Shown here: positions 1 to 6,708 of the stretch, in pieces
How positions within the stretch are numbered: position 1 is the first letter of the stretch
How the letters are laid out: the number at the start of each line of letters is the position of its first letter
NCBI GenBank assembly: GCA_945878835.1
Contig: CAMCUG010000016.1
Location: 1-15,294, forward strand
Source of the DNA: Chryseobacterium gleum
Lineage (GTDB): Bacteria > Bacteroidota > Bacteroidia > Flavobacteriales_D > Sanyastnellaceae
DNA length: 15,294 bases
Direction of reading: 5' to 3'
Notes under the pieces: generated by a model
What the model was told of the DNA's origin: nothing
Databases searched by the model: none
The model's input: the letters and a program-made list of their open reading frames with translations, nothing else
Made by a program: the position numbers and the translations under genes

Positions 1-1169
1 GGGTATTTGTAAGGGATCTCCAAGGTGGAATCGTACAAGGAATAAATGGCTTGTGATTTATAAAAGGAAAGATACTCACCTTCAGGATCAGCCCACGAAT
101 CCTTGCTGGCACTGGCGACATAAAGCGGACGCGGCGCTACCAGCGAAAGCAGCATTTCTTGATCTACCAATAACAACGAATCGTTTCCGCGAAAGCTTTG
201 AAAGTTCCTTGCGAACCAATACGGAAAACGATTGGTTATTTTCTCAATGTCTTCTCCGCGCATGGTTCTAAATTGCGCAGCGCCTGCACATCCCGAATTG
301 TTAGACACCACCATGTCGAATCGCTCATCGATTATTCCTGCCCAAAGTGCTGCCTTACCTAATCGTGAATGTCCTATGACCGCTGTCTTGGATTTTTTTG
401 TTTCGGGTTGAAGTTCTAAATACGATTGCAATTCTGAAAGTCCCCAAGCCCATGCCGAGACACTTCCCCATTCGTTTCTTTTTCGGACATGAACTCTACC
501 TTCCGCCAGACCATGCACACCGTCTAAAAAGCCGTTGTATACATCCGGATCGAAATCGGCATAGTGCGCAGTAATTAATCCACATTCACTCCCAACTATT
601 AAATCTAGCGGCCAACGATAAGCTTTCGTTCCGCGCGATTCTTCCGTAACGCGATGACCCTTCGTTTTCACCACAGCATTCTTCATGACAAAATGATTCG
701 ATTGGGTTAATGTGGAAAGTGTGTCAAGGGTGCTGTTTCCAAAAAAATTCAAACCGACAAAAACAATCGGATTTTTAATGTTTAATGGAAGAAACTTCGC
801 GTAGTGCGATTTCATTCTTCTTCCTCTGTATTTGAAATCCGCTTCAATCTCGGTATGCTCCATAGCCACACCTCCAATAGAAATGGTGTCCACACTTAAG
901 ACTGAATACACAACAGTTGGCTTTAAAGACGGACGCTTTCCGAATACATAATTTTCGTAATAATCAATGAGCTCAGGCCTACGCACATTTTCCCAAGTTG
1001 AGACATCGTTAATCTGTCTGTTGCTAAATGACTTCCGAACACCTTGAAGCGCAGGATCTAATTTTCGCAATTCGACAGAATGCACTTTTTCTACTGAACG
1101 CACGCATGACTCGAGTGAGAAAACAATTAAGCTTCCAACTAATAACAATATGAGTGAATCTCGTTTCAT
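1..1169 (-). CDS. CE15 family glucuronoyl-esterase-like lipoprotein (3' end cut by window edge)
   Basis: The frame is open for 389 codons from an ATG at 1169 to the left edge. Carbohydrate esterase family 15 hydrolyses ester bonds between 4-O-methyl-glucuronic acid in xylan and lignin alcohols. Visible marks are the nucleophile elbow GHSRLGKAALWAG (Ser268), the following SNNSGCAGAA block, FPYWFARNF, and the late APRPLYVASASKDSWADPEGE stretch. All closely resemble bacterial CE15 enzymes. The usual Glu/Asp after the nucleophile strand is Asn291 here, so Asp357 (in KDSWADP) is the likelier catalytic acid. The catalytic His should lie just past the edge and cannot be checked. The N-terminus has a hydrophobic stretch and a relaxed lipobox ending at Cys22, suggesting a lipoprotein. 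Its ATG directly follows the stop codon of the upstream membrane-protein gene, so the two are probably co-translated. The family call is firm. The substrate is inference. Confidence 0.85.
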   Translation of the reverse strand, partial: MKRDSLILLLVGSLIVFSLESCVRSVEKVHSVELRKLDPALQGVRKSFSNRQINDVSTWENVRRPELIDYYENYVFGKRPSLKPTVVYSVLSVDTISIGGVAMEHTEIEADFKYRGRRMKSHYAKFLPLNIKNPIVFVGLNFFGNSTLDTLSTLTQSNHFVMKNAVVKTKGHRVTEESRGTKAYRWPLDLIVGSECGLITAHYADFDPDVYNGFLDGVHGLAEGRVHVRKRNEWGSVSAWAWGLSELQSYLELQPETKKSKTAVIGHSRLGKAALWAGIIDERFDMVVSNNSGCAGAAQFRTMRGEDIEKITNRFPYWFARNFQSFRGNDSLLLVDQEMLLSLVAPRPLYVASASKDSWADPEGEYLSFYKSQAIYSLYDSTLEIPYKY

Positions 1170-1586
1170 TTATTTCGAAATACGCAGCGCGAGTTTATAT
1201 CCGATCCAAGCCATTGGAATATAGGCCAATCCTAAATCTAAAGCGTCGAACCACAAAGGTGACGGCAAGATAAACACCATATAAGTTCCTGCAAGGAAAA
1301 ACAAAAAACCAACGAGTAACGCGCGGAATAATTTCCGTTCTTTGATCAACAGCGTTACTAAAAATGCACCAACCAAAGTTCCAATAGCGTGAGCTAGAAA
1401 AGGCATGATAAAATGCTTCGGCTCCATGATTGCCATTGCTGCTTTCAATCCTTCTTCGGTTGTTAAATCAAAACCGGTTGGAGGAGGGATAATAGCGCCG
1501 CTGTATTGCACAATTATTCCATTCACCATTCCGCCTGTTAAGATGCAGACAACGAAAATAAAAAGATTTAAAATAGTACGTTTCAT
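1170..1586 (-). CDS. Small four-helix integral membrane protein, function unknown
   Basis: A 138-residue protein from the ATG at 1584-1586. A longer frame reaches 1652, but its extra 22 residues are polar and precede what looks like a normal membrane-protein start (MKRTILNLF). I therefore prefer the internal start. Four hydrophobic segments are visible at about residues 5-27, 60-82, 88-107 and 115-133. A loop after the first segment contains a PPP run and acidic residues, and an EPKHF element precedes the second. I do not recognise the family. It is the first gene of a minus-strand pair: its TAA is followed at once by the ATG of the CE15 esterase gene. No clear ribosome binding site or -7 element is visible upstream. 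The tight junction is the only clue to function, and it could equally reflect general genome compaction. Confidence 0.7.
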   Translation of the reverse strand: MKRTILNLFIFVVCILTGGMVNGIIVQYSGAIIPPPTGFDLTTEEGLKAAMAIMEPKHFIMPFLAHAIGTLVGAFLVTLLIKERKLFRALLVGFLFFLAGTYMVFILPSPLWFDALDLGLAYIPMAWIGYKLALRISK

Positions 1587-1664
1587 TGAATGAAAATTTC
1601 GCTGTGAAGATAAGCTGATATTGGCAGAGCGCCTAACTAGCGCTTGCACCATTGTTTTGGAGTG

Positions 1665-1690
1665 AAGACGGGTAAGAAATTACCTGTCTT
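1665..1690. promoter_or_regulatory. Imperfect inverted repeat upstream of ftcD, possible operator
   Basis: Two 11-bp arms (AAGACGGGTAA and TTACCTGTCTT) flank a GAAA spacer. Ten of eleven positions pair perfectly, and the remaining one would be a G-U pair if transcribed from the plus strand. The repeat lies in the 133-bp divergent spacer, and its centre is about 20 bp upstream of the ftcD -7 element. That places it where the -33 element would be. There is no following T-run, so a terminator is unlikely. A repressor or activator site is the simplest reading, but the binding protein is unknown. Confidence 0.45.
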
Positions 1691-1693
1691 AAC

Positions 1694-1701
1694 TACCTTT
1701 G
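1694..1701 (+). promoter_or_regulatory. Candidate Bacteroidota -7 element (TACCTTTG) for ftcD
   Basis: TACCTTTG is a full match to the TAnnTTTG consensus of the Bacteroidota primary sigma factor, and it ends 18 bp before the preferred ATG at 1720. No TTG lies at the expected -33 distance, and that position falls in the inverted repeat. The promoter may therefore need an activator or simply be weak at -33. Its location also argues against using the in-frame TTG at 1699-1701 as a start, since that codon lies within the element. Confidence 0.5.
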
Positions 1702-1719
1702 TACCCTTACTTCAACATT

Positions 1720-3402
1720 ATGAAAAAGATTATTGAGTGCGTGCCGAATATTTCGGAAGGAAGAGACAAAGACAAAATCAACACCATTGCGCAAGCAGCT
1801 GCTGCTGTGCCGGGTGTAATGCTACTCGACGTTGATCTAGGAGCTTCAACCAACAGAACAGTAATTACCATCGCCGGAGAGCCATCGGCTGTTTTAGAAG
1901 GAGCATTTCAATTAATGAAGAAAGCGCAAGAGCTCATTGACATGCGCAATCACAAAGGTGAGCATCCGCGTCAAGGTGCTACAGATGTTTGTCCTCTCGT
2001 TCCTATTGCTGGAGTTACACTTGAAGAATGTGCAGCGTATGCCCATCAATTGGGAGAGCGCGTTGGAAGAGAATTAGGAATACCTGGATATTTTTATGAA
2101 AGTGCCGCGAAGCAAGAAGTTCGTGCGAATTTGGCGAACTGTAGAAAAGGAGAATACGAAGGAATTGAAAAAATTTCTACTACAGAATGGACTCCCGATT
2201 TCGGGCCGAATGAAGTAAATGAAAATGTTCGTAAATCTGGAATCACAACCATCGGAGCACGTGATTTCTTAGTGGCATATAATGTGAATTTGAATACTAC
2301 TTCAACACGTCGTGCAAACGCTATTGCTTTCGACATTCGCGAAGCTGGACGTGTTTTGAATGAAGGTGGAAAGCCTGTGTTGGATGAAAACGGAGAGCCT
2401 AAGCGCATTCCAGGCACCTTAAAATCTGTAAAAGGAATTGGTTGGTACATTGAAGAATATGGTGTGGCTCAATTGTCGTTAAACCTAACAAACATAAACA
2501 TCACTCCGGTGCATGTTGCATTTGAGGAATCGTGCAAGAAGGCCGACGAGCGAGGTGTTCGTGTAACGGGAAGCGAATTGGTTGGCTTAATTCCGAAGAA
2601 AAGCTTATTGGATGCGGCAGATTATTTCTTGAAGAAACAAGAACGTTCACTTGGAATTTCCGAAAATGAAAAAATAAAGATTGCCGTAAAATCTTTGGGA
2701 TTAGATGACCTTGCTCCTTTCAACCCAGAAGAAAAAATTGTTGAATACATCATTGAGAAGAATTTAGGTGGCGGGAAGAAATTGGTTGACATGAGTTTAA
2801 CCGCGTTCGCCAACGAAACACTCAGTGAATCTCCTGCTCCCGGTGGCGGGTCTGTGAGCGCCTACTGCGGCGCTATGGGAGCTGCATTAGCGGGAATGGT
2901 AGCAAACCTTAGCGCTCACAAGCGCGGATGGGATGCTCGTTGGGAAGAGTTTTCCAATTGGGCGGTAAAAGCCAAAGAAATTCAAGACGAATTGAATTGG
3001 TTAGTAGATGAAGACACGCAGTCTTTCAATAAAATCATGGAAGCCTTCGGATTACCGAAAAACAGCGACGAAGAAAAAGCCACTCGCACCGAAGCCATTC
3101 AATCGTCTTCAAAATATGCGATGGAGATTCCTTTGCGCACTGCTCGCGTTGCATTCAAAGCCTTTGAAGTTTGTGAAGCCATGATTGAAATAGGCAATCC
3201 GAACTCGGTTACCGACGCTGGTGTTGGCGCCTTGGCTATTCGCACTGCGGTGATTGGCGCTTGTTACAATGTGCGTGTCAACGCGGGAGGAATAACAGAC
3301 AAAGCCTTCACTGAAAAATTAATGAGCGAAGCGGCGGAGCTGGAGAAATTGACTGATGCGAAGGATGCGGAGTTACGTGGCAAGGTTTTAGGGAAGATTT
3401 AA
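1720..3402 (+). CDS. ftcD: Bifunctional glutamate formimidoyltransferase / formimidoyltetrahydrofolate cyclodeaminase
   Basis: A 560-residue cytosolic enzyme. It moves the formimino group from N-formimino-glutamate to tetrahydrofolate, then releases ammonia to give 5,10-methenyl-THF. This is the end of one histidine-degradation route. The N-terminal transferase half (about 1-325) begins MKKIIECVPNISEGRD and contains HKGEHPRQGATDVCP. His82 aligns with the catalytic His82 of the mammalian enzyme. The cyclodeaminase half (about 350-560) carries the glycine-rich folate-site loop SPAPGGGSVSA (residues 371-381). Total length matches full two-domain proteins, so this is not the single-domain form. 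The ATG at 1720 is chosen because it gives the conserved N-terminus; an upstream TTG at 1699 overlaps the promoter. A DUF4197 gene follows 45 bp downstream on the same strand. No hutH, hutU or hutI is present in this window. Confidence 0.95.
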   Translation: MKKIIECVPNISEGRDKDKINTIAQAAAAVPGVMLLDVDLGASTNRTVITIAGEPSAVLEGAFQLMKKAQELIDMRNHKGEHPRQGATDVCPLVPIAGVTLEECAAYAHQLGERVGRELGIPGYFYESAAKQEVRANLANCRKGEYEGIEKISTTEWTPDFGPNEVNENVRKSGITTIGARDFLVAYNVNLNTTSTRRANAIAFDIREAGRVLNEGGKPVLDENGEPKRIPGTLKSVKGIGWYIEEYGVAQLSLNLTNINITPVHVAFEESCKKADERGVRVTGSELVGLIPKKSLLDAADYFLKKQERSLGISENEKIKIAVKSLGLDDLAPFNPEEKIVEYIIEKNLGGGKKLVDMSLTAFANETLSESPAPGGGSVSAYCGAMGAALAGMVANLSAHKRGWDARWEEFSNWAVKAKEIQDELNWLVDEDTQSFNKIMEAFGLPKNSDEEKATRTEAIQSSSKYAMEIPLRTARVAFKAFEVCEAMIEIGNPNSVTDAGVGALAIRTAVIGACYNVRVNAGGITDKAFTEKLMSEAAELEKLTDAKDAELRGKVLGKI

Positions 3403-3447
3403 AAGAAAAGGTAAGAGAGGGGAAGATTAATTCAAAATAAATTAGAT

Positions 3448-4176
3448 ATGAAAAAAGTATTTTCGATTTTTGCTGTTGCGCTATTAATGAGCGTGAGCTC
3501 TTGCGCGCAGAGTTTGAAAGACCTGAAGAAACAAGCCGAACAAAAGCTTCAGCAAACCGCTTCTAATGCTGGATTCACAGAAGAAGAAGCGGGGAAGGCA
3601 CTGAGAGAAGCCCTAAGTAAAGGAGCAGCAAAAGGAACAGAGATTGTTTCGAAAGCTGATGGTTATTTCGGTAATCCAAAAATAAAAATACCTTTTCCTC
3701 CAGATGCGAAAAAGGTTGAAGACAAATTGCGCAGTTTGGGATTGAACAAAGAATGCGACGACGTTATTCTATCTCTGAATCGTGCAGCAGAAGATGCAGG
3801 CAGTGCGGCTAAAGATATCTTCGTACGTGCTATTTCAGACATGACCATTACCGATGCGATTAACATTGTGAAAGGTGGAGAAAACGCCGGAACAGAATAT
3901 TTGAAATCGAAAACACGTGCTGCCTTGGTTGAAGCGTTCAAACCCATTATAAAAACATCACTCGATAAAGTAGACGCAACAAAGAATTGGGAGTTTGTAA
4001 TTACACGCTACAACAAAATTCCACTGATTGAAAAGGTGAATCCTGACTTGGTTCAGTTCGCTACTGAGCGGGCGATTGATGGATTATTCGTGAAGGTTGC
4101 TGAAGAAGAATTACTCATTCGCAAAGATCCCCTTGCTAGAACTTCGGAGTTGTTGAAGAAGGTTTTTGGAGGATAG
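3448..4176 (+). CDS. DUF4197 family exported protein, probable lipoprotein
   Basis: A 242-residue protein with a signal peptide whose hydrophobic core ends in VSSC, so Cys19 could be lipidated. The mature part is mostly helical and Lys/Glu/Ala-rich. The second half matches the DUF4197 family: a KNWEFVITRYNKIP segment, then VNPDLVQFATERAIDGLF, an EEELLIRKDP stretch and a terminal LLKKVFG. The family has no established function and is commonly found in Bacteroidota and Proteobacteria as a periplasmic or outer-membrane-associated protein. It starts 45 bp after ftcD with no -7 element in the gap, so it is probably read from the ftcD promoter. Its stop is separated by one base from the stop of the convergent SelO gene. 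A functional link to histidine breakdown is not supported by anything in the sequence. Confidence 0.88.
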   Translation: MKKVFSIFAVALLMSVSSCAQSLKDLKKQAEQKLQQTASNAGFTEEEAGKALREALSKGAAKGTEIVSKADGYFGNPKIKIPFPPDAKKVEDKLRSLGLNKECDDVILSLNRAAEDAGSAAKDIFVRAISDMTITDAINIVKGGENAGTEYLKSKTRAALVEAFKPIIKTSLDKVDATKNWEFVITRYNKIPLIEKVNPDLVQFATERAIDGLFVKVAEEELLIRKDPLARTSELLKKVFGG

Positions 4177-4177
4177 T

Positions 4178-5569
4178 TTACGTCCCGCAGAACGTTTTAA
4201 AACTCAAATCATTTTTCGGATTGAAGATTGAAAAAACATCTTCCGACTGGGATTCGTATGGATTTTTAAGTCGGTCTATGTAGGACTGAAATAATTCCCA
4301 ATTGTCGTTATCGACTGCTTCTGCTAACACTCGCTCAACCCATTCATTTCGAGGAATGACAACTGGATTGACATTCTCTTTTTCAATTTTATTGAAATCA
4401 TTTTTCTGAGCCAACCACAATTCATAGCGAAGGCTGGTGGTTAAATAAACTTCACTCACTGCCTTTCCTTCCAAAAACAAAAATGAATTCGTGTAATCGG
4501 AATGCGTTTCTTCCATGATGGAAAGAAACTCTTCCACCCACTCTCTTCCCTCCTGCGTATTGATTTCCACACCCAACTTCTGGCCCATCATTTTGTAATA
4601 TGCCGCTCCAAATTGTGCAGGAAATTCTTCAATGACTTCCAACACCATTTCTTTAGCAACCTTCGGATTCTCATGAATGAGCGGCATTAAACTATTCGCA
4701 AACACCCAAAGATTCCATTGTGCAATGCCAGGCTGACTAGCGAAGGCATATCTCTTCTGGGTATCTATAGAACTAAAACATGTCTTTGGATCAAACACAT
4801 TCATAAATGCACAAGGACCGTAATCAATCGTCTCTCCAGCAATACTCATATTATCGGTATTCATAACACCGTGAATAAATCCTACGCGCATCCAATTGAC
4901 TATTAAATCTATCTGCACATGAACGACTTCCTTCAACAAGGATAAATATGAATTTTCTGCACTCGCGCATTGCGGATAATGTCGCGCAATGGTATAATCT
5001 GCAAGTGCTTTCAAAACATCCTCGCTCTCATGCATGCTCGCATACTCAAACGTACCGACACGCAGATGACTAGCAGCCACACGAGCTAAAAGTCCGCCCT
5101 TCTCCATTCCATTTCGATGAATCTGATCCCCTGTATTTAAAACAGCAAGCGTTCGTGTTGTTGGAATTTGAAGTGCATGAATCGCTTCGCTCATGATGGC
5201 TTCGCGCAACATCGCTTTCAACGTTGCACGTCCGTCGCCTCTTCGTGAATATGGTGTGACTCCACTTCCCTTCAAATGAACGTCATGAAGAAATCCTTCC
5301 GAAGATTTCCATTCATCAACCAACACCGCTCTTCCGTCGCCAAGTATATTGAAGTGCCCAAACTGATGTCCCGCGTAGGCCATTGCCAACGGCTGTTTCG
5401 ACCACTGATTGCCTCCATTGACCAATCGTTCAAATTCCTCTGCATTGCATCCGTCTGGAAAAGTGTTTGTCAATTTTTCATTCCAAAAAACAACATATGA
5501 CTTTTCAAAAATATCAGGAAAAGCGTTCGTATAAAGTTCTTCCGGTAATTGTGCGTAGTTCAGTTTCAT
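4178..5569 (-). CDS. selO: SelO/YdiU family protein adenylyltransferase (pseudokinase-fold AMPylase)
   Basis: A 463-residue protein from the ATG at 5567-5569; a frame extension to a TTG at 5590 adds seven unlikely residues. SelO proteins keep a kinase fold but bind ATP inverted and transfer AMP to Ser/Thr/Tyr of target proteins; in E. coli they act in redox stress. Family blocks visible are YAGHQFGHFN, LGDGRAVL, HLKGSGVTPYSRRGDGRATL, VAASHLRVGTFE and HGVMNTDNMSIAGETIDYGP. Lys100, Asp239, Asn240 and Asp249 occupy the ATP/metal positions of characterised SelO. The third residue from the C-terminus is Cys461 (FCGT), equivalent to Sec667 of human SELENOO and Cys476 of E. coli. Cys264 in KTCFSSID aligns with E. 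coli Cys272, so the redox disulphide is probably kept. Length is close to E. coli SelO. A -7-like TAGCTTTG lies upstream. Confidence 0.93.
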   Translation of the reverse strand: MKLNYAQLPEELYTNAFPDIFEKSYVVFWNEKLTNTFPDGCNAEEFERLVNGGNQWSKQPLAMAYAGHQFGHFNILGDGRAVLVDEWKSSEGFLHDVHLKGSGVTPYSRRGDGRATLKAMLREAIMSEAIHALQIPTTRTLAVLNTGDQIHRNGMEKGGLLARVAASHLRVGTFEYASMHESEDVLKALADYTIARHYPQCASAENSYLSLLKEVVHVQIDLIVNWMRVGFIHGVMNTDNMSIAGETIDYGPCAFMNVFDPKTCFSSIDTQKRYAFASQPGIAQWNLWVFANSLMPLIHENPKVAKEMVLEVIEEFPAQFGAAYYKMMGQKLGVEINTQEGREWVEEFLSIMEETHSDYTNSFLFLEGKAVSEVYLTTSLRYELWLAQKNDFNKIEKENVNPVVIPRNEWVERVLAEAVDNDNWELFQSYIDRLKNPYESQSEDVFSIFNPKNDLSFKTFCGT

Positions 5570-5658
5570 GCGACAGAAGGTTTCACCCAATTCTTATGCT
5601 TTTATGCAGATACAATGTATTTTAACTGCTAGAAGTTCATTGGTAAAATCTATACCTA

Positions 5659-5666
5659 CAAAGCTA
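5659..5666 (-). promoter_or_regulatory. Candidate -7 element (TAGCTTTG) for selO
   Basis: On the minus strand TAGCTTTG matches TAnnTTTG exactly. It lies just past the PorP stop codon, about 90 bp upstream of the selO ATG at 5569. A -33 TTG is not clear (the best is TTC at about 20 bp spacing). It suggests that selO has its own start site and a leader of about 80 nt, and is not simply read through from the PorP operon. The 106-bp PorP-selO spacer holds no other feature that I can see. Confidence 0.4.
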
Positions 5667-5675
5667 CAATCGTTT

Positions 5676-6701
5676 TTAGTAATAAGGAATGCAGATCTTT
5701 TTCAAGTTTCCGGGTTTCGGTTTTGGAGGAACAATGTAGACGATGGAAAATTCCAAACCTCCTCTTCCCGTGCTCGCTGGACGAAGCGTTGATGTGTTCA
5801 AATCATACGACATTCCTACGCGCCATTCATTGTACTCTGCACCTAATTCAATCCAAGCAGCGTCACGAAATCTTCCGTGAACACCTGCAAACACGCGCTG
5901 ATTCTCCCACTTTTCAGAGGGAAGTTTATAGTAGGCTCTAGAACCAAAAACCAATTCCTTCATTTTTCCTTGAAGTTGAAATAACGAAAGCGCTTCCACT
6001 TCATATTGTGAATTCAATGGAATCCTTGCACTGGCTTGAATGGCATGACGTATGTCAAGCACAACGGCATTGTTGTCTTTGAAACTCTGCTTCGGTCGCG
6101 TAATGTTGTTCAACGAATAACCCGCATTCCAACGGAATTTATCTTGTTGCTTTTGAATAAATACGGACAAACCTATTGAAGGATAAACACGCGCTGTAGT
6201 TGCATAAATCTCGTTTGTTGAAAGCGTTGGATCGAAACTCATTCCGTTCCATTGCGAGTCGTAGATCAATGCACTTGGGTCGAATCCGCGCGAAGTAATT
6301 CCGAATGACCCTCCACCCCTCACCTCTAAACTATCGTTGGGTTTGTAAATGGTATGTGAGGCATGAAGCTGAACTTGAGATGTTCTAAAACGAGAATCAC
6401 CTGCCACATCACTTCCTGCATTCAATCCGAAAGACCATTGCTTCGCATTAAACTCTTTCGCTTCTGCGGAAAAACCGAATGTCTGATAAGGTGTCGTAAC
6501 ACTTCGCCATTGATTTCGCTGATTGGCTGTAAAACGAAACTGCCCATTAAATGAGCCAACCTGAGCGCTGTTTTGCCAAAGCATAGCCTGATCGAACTGA
6601 CTGAAGTGAATATCCTGAGCGAAAGAACAATAAGTGAATGCAAAAAAGAATGCAAGCATTCCCATTCTCATTCTCATTCTGTTTCTTATTCTATTTCTCA
6701 T
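5676..6701 (-). CDS. PorP/SprF family type IX secretion outer-membrane protein
   Basis: A 341-residue protein from the first ATG (6699-6701), 7 bp after the stop of the large surface-protein gene. The mature protein begins QDIHFSQFDQAMLWQNSAQVG, the hallmark PorP/SprF start, after a signal peptide ending CSFA at residue 28. The remainder is Gly/aromatic-rich alternating sequence typical of a membrane beta-barrel: FGLNAGSDVAGDSRF, SIGLSVFIQ, WNAGYSLNNITRP and ELGAEYNEWRVGMSYDLN. In Flavobacterium johnsoniae, SprF is needed to secrete its neighbour SprB, a type B T9SS substrate. Here the upstream gene encodes exactly such a protein, so this is probably its dedicated partner. The signal-peptide n-region is odd: six Arg within twelve residues, encoded by a hexanucleotide repeat that offers five in-frame ATGs (6701, 6677, 6671, 6665, 6659). 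The true start is therefore uncertain. Confidence 0.9.
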   Translation of the reverse strand: MRNRIRNRMRMRMGMLAFFFAFTYCSFAQDIHFSQFDQAMLWQNSAQVGSFNGQFRFTANQRNQWRSVTTPYQTFGFSAEAKEFNAKQWSFGLNAGSDVAGDSRFRTSQVQLHASHTIYKPNDSLEVRGGGSFGITSRGFDPSALIYDSQWNGMSFDPTLSTNEIYATTARVYPSIGLSVFIQKQQDKFRWNAGYSLNNITRPKQSFKDNNAVVLDIRHAIQASARIPLNSQYEVEALSLFQLQGKMKELVFGSRAYYKLPSEKWENQRVFAGVHGRFRDAAWIELGAEYNEWRVGMSYDLNTSTLRPASTGRGGLEFSIVYIVPPKPKPGNLKKICIPYY

Positions 6702-6704
6702 TCT
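6657..6704 (-). repeat. Eight-unit degenerate hexanucleotide repeat (AGAATG) at the PorP start
   Basis: Read on the minus strand, positions 6704 to 6657 are eight consecutive hexamers: AGAATG, AGAAAT, AGAATA, AGAAAC, then AGAATG three times, and GGAATG. They encode the alternating Arg-Met/Asn/Ile n-region of the PorP signal peptide. They place an ATG at the first unit and at each of the last four. Because the unit is six bases, gain or loss of copies would keep the frame but change n-region charge and the number of start codons. The purine-rich units could also act as weak ribosome-binding sequence for the next ATG. Confidence 0.8.
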
Positions 6705-6708
6705 AATC

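Noticed and set aside
53..271. Small plus-strand open frame at the left edge
   Set aside because: It lies antisense to the CE15 esterase frame, which is open across the whole region and has clear family motifs. No promoter or start context supports the small frame.
1628..1644. AGCGC-(7 nt)-GCGCT inverted repeat in the divergent spacer
   Set aside because: The arms are only 5 bp with a 7-base spacer and no T-run. This is within chance expectation and much weaker than the 11-bp repeat next to it.
1587..1652. N-terminal extension of the small membrane protein to a GTG/ATG-like codon at 1652
   Set aside because: The added 22 residues are polar and place a charged stretch before a normal first membrane helix. 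The internal ATG at 1586 gives a typical membrane-protein start.
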